DNA of 9,346 nucleotides, taken from positions 1 through 9,346 of the forward strand of contig JAITWP010000275.1 of NCBI GenBank assembly GCA_031285365.1. The letters are read 5' to 3'. Under the pieces are notes generated by a model, which searched no databases, had not been told where the DNA came from, and saw only the letters and a program-made list of their open reading frames with translations. The translations under genes and the position numbers were made by a program. The stretch comes from Azoarcus sp. (lineage in GTDB: Bacteria; Pseudomonadota; Gammaproteobacteria; Burkholderiales; Rhodocyclaceae). Positions 1 through 6,483 of the stretch are shown piece after piece; within the stretch, counting starts at the first letter, position 1, and every line of letters starts with the position of its first letter.

Positions 1-494
1 CACGTCCGTCGGAACAGAAGCCAACGAGTTCTCCGGGGGTGGCACGGCCGCCGGAACAAAGACCAACGAGTTCTCCGGGGGTGGCGCGCCCGTCGAAACA
101 GGGGCCGGCGAGTTCTCCGGGGGTAGCACGGCCGGCGGAACAAAGACCAACGAGTTCTCCGGGAGTGGTACGTCCGTCGGAACAGAGGCCGACGAGTTCA
201 CCGGGGGTGGCACGCCCATCGAAACAGGGGCCGGTGAGTTCACCAGGGGTGGCTCGTCCGTCGGAACAGAAGCCAACGAGTTCTCCGGGAATGGCGCGTC
301 CGTCGGAGCAGAGGCAGCCTGTCAGTGCACGTCCGTCAGAGTCGAGACCGGCATCTGCTGCGCAGTCATCAAGGCAATCCGCTCAACCGTCTGACCGTTC
401 AGGAGTGCAGGCCCAGCGCGGACAGAAATCTTCTTCGCCGGATAAGCCCGGAGAAAATTCCGGGCGGGGCGATAAAAGGTTGAGCGGACGGTAG
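1..494 (+). CDS. Ser/Pro/Arg-rich tandem-repeat protein, C-terminal part only
   Basis: The frame is open from the left edge (first full codon at base 3) to a TAG at 492-494, so the true start lies outside the window. The visible 163 codons are low-complexity. Seven copies of a 14-residue unit of the form RPSEQRPTSSPGVA fill bases 3-296, followed by a degenerating tail rich in Ser, Gln, Arg and Gly that ends in GRGDKRLSGR. There is no hydrophobic segment, cysteine or recognisable fold, and the region is strongly basic and predicted disordered. A GTG at 39 could act as a start, but it sits inside the repeat array and has no ribosome binding site, so it is probably not the start. Such tails occur at the ends of secreted or envelope-associated proteins, but the folded domain that would identify this one is not in view. 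Function unknown. The frame is convincing because the repeat period is an exact multiple of three and no copy is interrupted. Confidence 0.7.
   Translation, partial: RPSEQKPTSSPGVARPPEQRPTSSPGVARPSKQGPASSPGVARPAEQRPTSSPGVVRPSEQRPTSSPGVARPSKQGPVSSPGVARPSEQKPTSSPGMARPSEQRQPVSARPSESRPASAAQSSRQSAQPSDRSGVQAQRGQKSSSPDKPGENSGRGDKRLSGR
3..296 (+). repeat. 42-bp tandem repeat array, seven copies
   Basis: Copies begin at 3, 45, 87, 129, 171, 213 and 255, each encoding 14 residues. The core SSPG is kept in every copy. Variation is concentrated at residues 3-8 of the unit (SEQKPT, PEQRPT, SKQGPA, AEQRPT, SEQRPT, SKQGPV, SEQKPT). Copies 3 and 6 share the SKQGP variant, suggesting a higher-order 126-bp (three-copy) period. 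The array probably continues to the left of the window. Confidence 0.9.
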
Positions 495-510
495 TGGGCC
501 GGGATGTGAT

Positions 511-536
511 TGAAGGGGGGGCGTAAGCCCCCTTCA
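511..536 (+). terminator. G/C-rich hairpin after the repeat-protein gene
   Basis: TGAAGGGGG (511-519) pairs perfectly with CCCCCTTCA (528-536) around an 8-base loop, 16 bases after the stop at 494. No T-run follows on either strand, so it is not a textbook intrinsic terminator. It may instead be a transcript-end or stabilising hairpin separating this gene from rpoH. Confidence 0.45.
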
Positions 537-562
537 TGCATGCAACTTGTGAATAATGTGCG

Positions 563-589
563 TTAGCACTCTCGTCCATGGAGTGCTAA
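563..589 (+). promoter_or_regulatory. CIRCE operator (HrcA-binding site) upstream of rpoH
   Basis: TTAGCACTC (563-571), a 9-base spacer, and GAGTGCTAA (581-589) match the CIRCE consensus exactly in both arms and in spacing. CIRCE is the operator of the heat-shock repressor HrcA, best known upstream of groESL and dnaK. Here it lies 29 bases before the rpoH ATG, suggesting that HrcA represses synthesis of sigma-32. Promoter elements are ambiguous. AATAAT at 552-557 could be a -10 that places the transcript start at the left edge of CIRCE. Alternatively, TTAGCA (563-568) and TAATAT (587-592) with an 18-base spacer would put CIRCE inside the promoter. Confidence 0.93.
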
Positions 590-617
590 TATACCGGCCC
601 AAGGAGGTTCTTCACCC

Positions 618-1472
618 ATGCATCAAGCTCTGTCGTTTCCCGTTCCCTACGCTGTTGGCAGCATTGACCAGTACATTGGCTCGGTCAATTGCCTGCCCAT
701 GCTTACCGAACAGGAAGAAATAGACTTGGCTACGCGCCTCAAGGAGCAAGGCGACCTCGACGCGGCCCGGCAGTTGATCGTGTCGCACTTGCGATTGGTG
801 GTGTCCATCGCGCGTGGCTATCTCGGCTATGGATTGCCGCATGCTGATCTGATCCAGGAAGGCAATATTGGCCTGATGAAAGCGGTCAAACGGTTCGACC
901 CCACTCGCGGCGTGCGGCTGGTGTCGTTTGCAATCCACTGGATCAAGGCCGAAATCCATGAGTTCATCGTGCGTAACTGGCGGCTGGTGAAAATCGCTAC
1001 CACCAAGGCGCAACGCAAACTGTTCTTCAACCTGCGCAGCATGAAGCAGGACAGCTCCACCCTGAACCGCGAGGAAGTGCATTCGATTGCTGCTCGTCTC
1101 GGCGTCAAGCCCGAAGAGGTGGTCGAGATGGAAACCCGGCTCTGTGGCCGCGAGATCCCGCTGGAGGGAGGCAATGACGATGAGGACGAGCATTTTGCGC
1201 CCATCGCTTATTTGCCCGACCCACACGCCGAGCCTTCCGCCGTAATCGAGAAAGCCCAGTACGCTCGCCTCCAGGACGAAGGTTTGCGAGAGGCGCTCGG
1301 CAGTCTCGACGCGCGCAGCCGCGACATCGTGGAACGACGTTGGCTTGCCGAGAATGATGCCGCCACCCTGCACGAACTCGCTTCCGAATACGGCGTCTCC
1401 GCCGAACGCATCCGTCAGATCGAGGCACGCGCCATGCAGAAGATGCGCACCTTGCTGGCTCCGGCGCGTTGA
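618..1472 (+). CDS. rpoH: RNA polymerase heat-shock sigma factor RpoH (sigma-32)
   Basis: This 284-aa sigma-70-family factor directs core RNA polymerase to heat-shock promoters (chaperones, ATP-dependent proteases). Region 2 spans about residues 47-125, including the core-binding segment DLIQEGNIGLMKAVKRFDP (77-95) and SFAIHWIKAEIHEFIV (103-118) of regions 2.3/2.4. The RpoH-box QRKLFFNLR (132-140), diagnostic for sigma-32, follows. Region 4 has a helix-turn-helix at about 250-277 (TLHELASEYGVSAERIRQIE). The length matches E. coli RpoH (284 aa). The ATG at 618 is fixed by a perfect ribosome binding site, AAGGAGG at 601-607, 10 bases upstream. A perfect CIRCE element precedes it, so repression by HrcA is likely. 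The stop overlaps the proposed TTG start of gluQRS. Family identity is secure; regulation by HrcA is inferred from the operator alone. Confidence 0.97.
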   Translation: MHQALSFPVPYAVGSIDQYIGSVNCLPMLTEQEEIDLATRLKEQGDLDAARQLIVSHLRLVVSIARGYLGYGLPHADLIQEGNIGLMKAVKRFDPTRGVRLVSFAIHWIKAEIHEFIVRNWRLVKIATTKAQRKLFFNLRSMKQDSSTLNREEVHSIAARLGVKPEEVVEMETRLCGREIPLEGGNDDEDEHFAPIAYLPDPHAEPSAVIEKAQYARLQDEGLREALGSLDARSRDIVERRWLAENDAATLHELASEYGVSAERIRQIEARAMQKMRTLLAPAR

Positions 1473-2407
1473 GAGGACATTCGACTTCATCTGATTCCCT
1501 TTATGTGGGCCGCTTTGCCCCGACGCCGAGCGGCCCGCTGCATTTCGGCTCCCTCGTTGCCGCGCTGGGCAGCGCGCTCGAAGCCCGTTGCCACGGGGGG
1601 CGCTGGCTCGTGCGCATCGAGGATGTCGATATTCCGCGCGCCGTGCCCGGTATGGCCGAGGCGATCCTTGCCACGCTTGAGCGTTTCGGTTTTGAATGGG
1701 ACGGAGAAGTTCTGTGGCAGAGCCGCCGCACCGGAACTTACGGTGCCGCGCTGGAACGGCTCAAGGCGGCCGAGCATGTTTTCCCCTGCGCCTGCTCCCG
1801 GCGCGAACTGGCGGAAGTACCGGATTCCGCGCTTGCCCGCGACGGTTCCCTGCGTTATCCCGGCACCTGCCGAGGCGGCCTGCCGCCGGACTCGAAGCCA
1901 CGGGCGTGGCGGGTCAGGGCAGAGGGAACGATCCGGTTCGAGGATGCCGTCCAGGGTTGGCAGGAAGAAGATCTCTTCCACGACGTGGGGGATTACGTGG
2001 CGTTCCGCGCCGATGGGATGTTTGCTTACCAGCTTGCCGTGGTCGTTGACGATGCCGAACAGGGTGTGACCCATGTGGTGCGCGGGGCGGATCTCCTCGG
2101 TTCGACTGCACGCCAGATTCATCTCCAGAAACTGCTCGGCCTGCCTGTTCCGGCCTACGCGCACTTGCCGGTGGCAACGAACGTCGCCGGGGAAAAGCTC
2201 TCCAAGCAGACGCTGGCGCGGGCCGTTGACGAAGGTTCTTCCTCAAGTGTGCTGATCTGCGCACTGGGTTTTCTTGGACAGAATCCATCCGATGAGTTAA
2301 ATGGAGCTTCTGTCAGTGAGGTGTGGGCATGGGCGCTTGGCAACTGGAAGATGGGGCGAGTTCCCCGAGTCCTGCAACTGGTCGCGCCGGAGTTCAGTCG
2401 CTCTTGA
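1469..2407 (+). CDS. gluQRS: Glutamyl-Q tRNA(Asp) synthetase
   Basis: GluQ-RS is a truncated paralogue of glutamyl-tRNA synthetase that attaches glutamate to queuosine at position 34 of tRNA(Asp). The 312-aa product has GRFAPTPSG (14-22), the HIGH-like signature HFGS (25-28), LVRIEDVD (47-54), the zinc motif C107-x-C109...Y130-x3-C134, the active-site region VVRGADLL (203-210) and the KMSKS-like KLSKQ (243-247). It ends without an anticodon-binding domain, as expected for the family. The start is a TTG at 1469 whose last two bases lie in the rpoH TGA stop, implying translational coupling. The only other start candidate before GRFAPTPSG is a GTG at 1505, which leaves almost no N-terminal residues. 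No ribosome binding site is evident for the TTG. The 3' end overlaps the convergent clsB end by 14 bp. Confidence 0.93.
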   Translation: MRGHSTSSDSLYVGRFAPTPSGPLHFGSLVAALGSALEARCHGGRWLVRIEDVDIPRAVPGMAEAILATLERFGFEWDGEVLWQSRRTGTYGAALERLKAAEHVFPCACSRRELAEVPDSALARDGSLRYPGTCRGGLPPDSKPRAWRVRAEGTIRFEDAVQGWQEEDLFHDVGDYVAFRADGMFAYQLAVVVDDAEQGVTHVVRGADLLGSTARQIHLQKLLGLPVPAYAHLPVATNVAGEKLSKQTLARAVDEGSSSSVLICALGFLGQNPSDELNGASVSEVWAWALGNWKMGRVPRVLQLVAPEFSRS

Positions 2408-3596
2408 CTCCCGCTATGCCTGCCAGCAGACGCACAGCCTCGTAAGCCAGCCAGCACAACATGCGCCGGATGAGCGGCTGCCGCGCCCAATCTTCGCGGT
2501 GCAGTTCTACCGCGCCGTCACGCATTGCGGTGCCGATGCTTTCCGCAAGCGTGGCGGCGAATTTATCGTCAATGACGGCCACGTTGGCCTCGCGCGCCAG
2601 CATCAGGCTGAGGACATCGATGTTGCTCGATCCTACTGTTGCCCAATGTCGGTCGATGACCGCTACTTTGGCGTGCAGGATACTGCGCTGGTATTCAAAC
2701 AGACGAATACCGTTTTCCAGGAAAATCGGGTAGAGCGCGCGCGTGGCATATTGCATGAGCGGATGATCGGCTACGCCCTGGAGCAGCAGGGTGATTTTTA
2801 CTCCCCGCGCCGCTGCCGCAAGCAGGGCGTGGCGAAAGCGGAGGCCCGGAAAGAAATAGGCATTGGCCAGCACGATTTCTTCGCGGGCGCGGGCGATGGC
2901 ATCGAGGTAGGCGTTTTCGATGTCGGCGCGGTGGCGCAGATTGTCCCGGATCAGAAAGGCTGCCCGCATGTTGCCCACTGCGTGCGACTGTGCGCCAGCA
3001 CCGCTCTGCCCTCGGATGCGCAGCTTCAGGCTCGACCAGGCAACCTGCCGCCACAGGCGTTGGGAGGAGGTCAGGATGGGTTTGAGCAGCATCCCTTCGA
3101 CGCGTACCGCGTAGTCCTAGCGCGGATGTCCGGGCGCTTCGGCGTCGAAGTCGTCAATGATGTTGATGCCGCCGACGAACGCGACACGCCCGTCGATCAC
3201 CGCCACCTTGCGGTGCAGCCGTCGCAGGCGCTGACGATGCAGGGAGAGCAGGCGCAGTTCGCGCCGGAAGATCAGCGTCTCTACCCCGGCGGCGCTGAGT
3301 TCATCCATCAGTTCGCGTATGTAGGGTATACCGCCAAAACCGTCGACGAGCACCCGCACCGTTACGCCGCGCGCGGCTGCTCGCGCCAGAGCGTCGGCCA
3401 CGAGCCGCCCGGTGGCGTCGGTGGCGAAGATGTAGGTCTGGAGCAGGATTTCCTGCTGCGCAGTATCGATGGCTTCCAGCAGGGCGGGGAAAAAGGTTTC
3501 ACCGTTTTCCAGCAGGGTGATCGTATTGCCGTGCAGCCATTCGCCACTGGCCCTGGCCCAGGCTCGAAGTCGGGCGGGAATTGCTGTCACGCGCAT
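2394..3596 (-). pseudogene. clsB: ClsB-type cardiolipin synthase (phospholipase D superfamily) interrupted by one in-frame amber codon
   Basis: Cardiolipin synthases join two phosphatidyl groups at the inner membrane; ClsB-type enzymes are PLD-superfamily proteins of about 400 aa with two HKD motifs. Read from the ATG at 3596, the frame gives residues 1-159 with LHGNTITLLENGETFF near the start and HKD motif 1 (H128-x-K130-x4-D135, followed by GRVAFVGGINIIDD). It then hits TAG at 3119-3117. The same frame continues at once with DYAVRVEG and runs to TGA at 2394, carrying IVLANAYFFPGLRF and HKD motif 2 (H308-x-K310-x4-D315, followed by ATVGSSNID). The full reading would be 400 codons, normal for ClsB, with no frameshift or gap. 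Relatives usually have an aromatic residue (Tyr or Phe) at the stop position, so a single Tyr-codon change explains it. It is either a recent nonsense mutation, a sequencing error or a suppressed stop. The ATG at 2394-3092's left-hand half (position 3092) has no clear ribosome binding site. The gene starts 19 bases after nadA. Confidence 0.88.
3117..3119 (-). other. In-frame TAG (amber) codon splitting clsB
   Basis: The plus-strand bases CTA give TAG on the minus strand at codon 160 of clsB. Flanking codons in the same frame are G-H-P-R before and D-Y-A-V-R-V-E-G after, a conserved stretch in ClsB relatives where the missing residue is normally Tyr or Phe. One base change (TAC or TAT to TAG) accounts for it. 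The stop falls between the two HKD motifs that must pair to form one active site, so neither half alone should be an active enzyme. Confidence 0.9.
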
Positions 3597-3615
3597 CGTT
3601 CAACGATCCCCTGGG

Positions 3616-4737
3616 TCAGAAAGTCTCCAGCATGCGTGTGAGTGCCGTCCGCGCCCGTTCGGCTTCATACGCGGGAACCCGGATGGGGTTCAATACGTTG
3701 CCGTTGGCGAGGTTTTCCAGCGTCCAGGCCAGATGTTGTGGGTCGATGCGCATCATGGTCGGGCACATGCACACAGTGGGAGACATGAATTTGACAACTT
3801 TACCCTGTGGTTCGAGTCGTTCTGCGAGGCGGTTGACCAAGTTCAACTCAGTTCCGACCAGCCAGTGCGTACCAGACGGTGCGGCAGCAACAGTCTCAAT
3901 AATGAATTCGGTGGAACCGACGTGATCGGACTCCCGGCACACGTCGAGATTGCATTCGGGGTGCGAAATCACGAAACCGTCCGGATGGTGTGCGCGCCAG
4001 TTTCGAATGTGTTCGACCTGGAACATCTGGTGCACGGAGCAATGCCCCTTCCAGAGCAGGATGCGGGCGTGTTCGATTTCCTTTGTCGTCAGGCCGCCGT
4101 TTTCGAGGTCGGGATCCCATACCGCCATCTGGTCGAGCGGGATACCTTTTTTGTAGCCTGTCCAGCGGCCGAGGTGCTGATCGGGGAAGAACAGGACTTT
4201 TTCGCGCCGCGTCAGCGCCCAGTCGATGATTGAGGGGGCATTGGTGGAGGTGCAGACGATACCACCGTGCTCACCGCAGAAAGCCTTGAGATCGGCGGCG
4301 GAGTTGATGTAGGTGACGGGTGTGATCCGCGTGTCCGGCGTGCTGAGCGTGTTGGTGAGCTCAAACCAGCAGCGTTCCACTTTCTCCAGATTGGCCATGT
4401 CGGCCATCGAACAGCCTGCGGCAAGATCGGGCAGGATGACAGTCTGTTCCGGGCGCGACATGATGTCGGCCACCTCCGCCATGAAATGCACGCCGCAAAA
4501 GAGGATGAATTCCGCGTCCGTGCTCGCCGCCAGACGCGCAAGTTTGAGCGAATCGCCGGTGAAGTCGGCGTGGCGATAAACGCTGTCGCGTTGGTAGTGG
4601 TGAGCGAGAAGCACAACGCGCTTACCAAGGCGTGCGCGTGCCTCGATGATGCGCGCTTCGGCCTGCTCGTCGGAGAGCGCGGCAAAAAGCTCGAATCCTT
4701 GAACCGTGTTCATTGCCCGCGGGTCGGTGTTGTTCAT
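3616..4737 (-). CDS. nadA: Quinolinate synthase A
   Basis: NadA condenses iminoaspartate with dihydroxyacetone phosphate to quinolinate, the second step of de novo NAD synthesis, using an oxygen-sensitive [4Fe-4S] cluster. The 373-aa product has the family segments LLAHHYQ (43-49), FCGVHFMAE (80-88), ILPDLAAGCSMAD (101-113), INSAADLKAFC (144-154), FPDQHLGR (184-191), LLWKGHCSVHQ (227-237), SHPEC (258-262), VGSTEFII (273-280) and CMCPTM (323-328). By comparison with E. coli C113, C200 and C297, the likely cluster ligands are C109, C233 and C325. I chose the ATG at 4737 because it overlaps the rhodanese stop as ATGA and is preceded by GGGAG at suitable spacing. An in-frame ATG at 4713 would remove eight residues and lacks such a site. 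The frame stays open far upstream through the rhodanese gene, but that part is not coding. It is the middle gene of a three-gene operon. Confidence 0.96.
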   Translation of the reverse strand: MNNTDPRAMNTVQGFELFAALSDEQAEARIIEARARLGKRVVLLAHHYQRDSVYRHADFTGDSLKLARLAASTDAEFILFCGVHFMAEVADIMSRPEQTVILPDLAAGCSMADMANLEKVERCWFELTNTLSTPDTRITPVTYINSAADLKAFCGEHGGIVCTSTNAPSIIDWALTRREKVLFFPDQHLGRWTGYKKGIPLDQMAVWDPDLENGGLTTKEIEHARILLWKGHCSVHQMFQVEHIRNWRAHHPDGFVISHPECNLDVCRESDHVGSTEFIIETVAAAPSGTHWLVGTELNLVNRLAERLEPQGKVVKFMSPTVCMCPTMMRIDPQHLAWTLENLANGNVLNPIRVPAYEAERARTALTRMLETF

Positions 4738-5186
4738 TCCTGCTCCCAAGGCAAGTTGGAGAATTTCCAGCCGCCGATGCGTCCGCGTTGTTTGTTGGCA
4801 TCGGGCGGCCCTTCGAAACCTTCGAGAACGTTGTAGCAGTTGTTGTAGCCGGACTGCGTGGCCAGTCGCGCCGCTTTGTCGGAACGACCTCCGCCGCGAC
4901 AAATGAACATGACCAGCGACTCGGGATCGACTGCCTGACGCAGTTGCGTCAGGAAGCTGGCATTGACTTGTCCGCTGGGCCAGAGCTGCCATTCCAGGTT
5001 GACTGTGCCCGGTATGTAGCCCACGAAGTGCCGTTCGGCGTTGGAGCGGACGTCGATGAGCTTCGCCCCAGGGGCGAGCCGCCAGACCTGATGAGCTTCG
5101 GCGGGGGTGAGCGCGCCCTGGTAGGGTAGATAGAGTTCGGCGGCGCGCTGGTGAGCGAGATTGAGCAGGGCTGTGAGCGTTGGCAT
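4734..5186 (-). CDS. Single-domain rhodanese-like sulfurtransferase
   Basis: This 150-aa protein has one rhodanese fold: ALTPAEAHQVW (25-35) at the start, LIDVRSNAERHFVGYIPG (43-60), then the catalytic cysteine C96 in the loop CRGGGRS (96-102), and CYNVLEGFEG (117-126) near the end. Rhodaneses carry sulfane sulfur as a cysteine persulfide. No signal peptide or membrane segment is seen, so it should be cytoplasmic. The physiological acceptor cannot be told from sequence. It is the first gene of the minus-strand operon, and its TGA overlaps the nadA ATG as ATGA, so the two are translationally coupled. A role in supplying sulfur to the NadA Fe-S cluster is only an inference from position. The ATG at 5186 has no obvious ribosome binding site (AAATTCCC precedes it), but it fits the family's usual N-terminus. 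Confidence 0.9.
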   Translation of the reverse strand: MPTLTALLNLAHQRAAELYLPYQGALTPAEAHQVWRLAPGAKLIDVRSNAERHFVGYIPGTVNLEWQLWPSGQVNASFLTQLRQAVDPESLVMFICRGGGRSDKAARLATQSGYNNCYNVLEGFEGPPDANKQRGRIGGWKFSNLPWEQE

Positions 5187-5242
5187 GGGAATTTAGTCTA
5201 GAATCAAAGAGTTTTTTAAGTATATCGCTTGATACTCGTTCT
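5187..5242. promoter_or_regulatory. Divergent promoter region, rhodanese operon and CDF transporter
   Basis: This 56-base AT-rich gap separates the rhodanese start (minus) from the CDF start (plus). On the minus strand TATACT (5224-5219) is a reasonable -10 for the operon, giving a leader of roughly 25-30 bases, but no good -35 is seen. TAGAAT (5199-5204) and GATACT (5231-5236) are possible plus-strand -10 elements, again without a convincing -35. The arms AGTAT (5219-5223) and ATACT (5232-5236) form an inverted repeat with an 8-base spacer across the minus-strand -10, which could be an operator. Confidence 0.4.
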
Positions 5243-6409
5243 ATGTCTCCATCTTCGTCCCAGGCCGAGAGTGTCGTCTCGCGCGCGCGTTCCGTCCGGA
5301 ATGTCACGCTGGTGGGGGTTGCCGTCAATTCTGTCCTGACTGTCGGGCAGATCATCGTCGGTTTGTTGGCCAATGCTTTCAGCCTTGTGGCCGACGCCAT
5401 GCACACCCTCTCGGATCTGTTCGCGGATTTCATGGTGCTGGCCGCCGGCAAACAGAGCGCAAACCCTGCCGACACTGATCATCCCTACGGTCACGGGCGC
5501 ATCGAAACGATTGCGACGCTGGTTCTCGGCGTCTCGCTCGTGGTGGTGGGCATCGGGTTTTTGTGGGTATCCGGCATGCGGCTGCAAGCGATGGGAGATC
5601 AGCCTCCAGTGCATCCGGCGGCGCTCGTGATGGCACTCGTCACGCTGCTGGGGAAGGAAGCTCTGTTCCGCTATACGCTCGCAGGCGGTCGTCGCCTGAA
5701 ATCGCCCATGCTGGAGGCCAACGCCTGGCACGCCCGATCGGATGCCGCTTCGACACTGGTGGTGACCATTGGCATCGGTGGCAGTCTGGCCGGTTATCCC
5801 TTTCTGGAACCGCTGGCGGCTGCCGTAGTCGGTTTCATCATCCTGCGTACAGGCGCCCTGCAAAGCTGGCGTGCGGTGCGCGAACTGATCGACACCGGCC
5901 TGCCCAAGGAAGAGCTCAACCGACTGCGGCAAACCATCAACGATACGCCGGGGGTTGCAGGACTCCACGACCTGCGTACCCGTCGCATGGCTCACCGTGT
6001 GTTGTGTGACGCGCACGTCCAGGTCGATCCCCGGATCACGGTTTCAGAGGGGCATTACATATCGGAGAGTGTATTGGTGGCCGTGCACCGGGCGCATCCT
6101 GACATCGGCGAAGTGCTCGTTCACATCGATACCGAGGACGACGACATGGGATGGATTTTCGACGAACACGCTGTACGACTCCCGGATCGTACCGCCGTGC
6201 TTGCCGATCTTGCCTCGCTCATTGGTGAGTGCCTTCCGCTCCATCGGCTCCAACTGCACTATCTCGATGGGCAGGTCGAGATCGAGGCGTATTTTTCACC
6301 GGATGCGCCGCTCCCCGATGTTGGAACGCTCAAACAGCGCGTGGATACCTGGCTGGGGGATCGGCCCTGCTACCGCGGGGTGACTTTTTATCGTGTCCTG
6401 GGGTCGTGA
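5243..6409 (+). CDS. Cation diffusion facilitator (CDF) family metal efflux transporter
   Basis: CDF proteins export divalent metals (Zn, Fe, Cd, Mn, Co) from the cytoplasm by proton antiport, usually as dimers with six transmembrane helices. The 388-aa product has hydrophobic segments at about 22-42, 46-66, 88-110, 126-146, 168-184 and 188-204. The transport-site pairs are H54-x3-D58 in helix 2 and H163-x3-D167 in helix 5. The loop motif DHPYGHGRIE (79-88) is typical of the FieF/MMT1-like branch. The cytoplasmic domain starts near 205 and contains GHYISE (270-275) and HIDTED (294-299), expected metal-site histidines. After about residue 300 there are some 85 extra residues beyond the usual 300-aa FieF length, resembling a second small alpha/beta domain. 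The site pattern of two His and two Asp fits zinc, but the true substrate is not determined. I chose the ATG at 5243; an upstream TTG at 5180 would overlap the divergent rhodanese start. Neither has a clear ribosome binding site. Confidence 0.92.
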   Translation: MSPSSSQAESVVSRARSVRNVTLVGVAVNSVLTVGQIIVGLLANAFSLVADAMHTLSDLFADFMVLAAGKQSANPADTDHPYGHGRIETIATLVLGVSLVVVGIGFLWVSGMRLQAMGDQPPVHPAALVMALVTLLGKEALFRYTLAGGRRLKSPMLEANAWHARSDAASTLVVTIGIGGSLAGYPFLEPLAAAVVGFIILRTGALQSWRAVRELIDTGLPKEELNRLRQTINDTPGVAGLHDLRTRRMAHRVLCDAHVQVDPRITVSEGHYISESVLVAVHRAHPDIGEVLVHIDTEDDDMGWIFDEHAVRLPDRTAVLADLASLIGECLPLHRLQLHYLDGQVEIEAYFSPDAPLPDVGTLKQRVDTWLGDRPCYRGVTFYRVLGS

Positions 6410-6483
6410 CGAGAGAGCAGAAGAATTCCCCTCCACAGGAAGGAAATATTGCACGGTGGTGGTAGGGAGTCTACGTATGGTGC

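Noticed and set aside
3..296. Tandem repeats considered as a CRISPR array
   Set aside because: The repeats are directly adjacent with no spacers, and the 42-bp period is in frame with a protein.
612..1490. Long open frame antisense to rpoH (292 aa)
   Set aside because: It mirrors rpoH almost exactly, has no ribosome binding site or family resemblance, and open antisense frames are common in GC-rich DNA.
2394..3596. clsB considered as two separate PLD genes or a frameshifted gene
   Set aside because: Both halves are in the same frame with continuous family sequence across the TAG, so a single nonsense codon is the simplest reading.
2301..3641. 446-aa plus-strand open frame
   Set aside because: It lies antisense to clsB and overlaps the end of gluQRS; the clsB motifs on the other strand explain the codon structure.
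4738..5475. Upstream extension of the nadA frame to 619 aa
   Set aside because: The added residues overlap the rhodanese and CDF genes in another frame, show no domain, and NadA family length fits the start at 4737.
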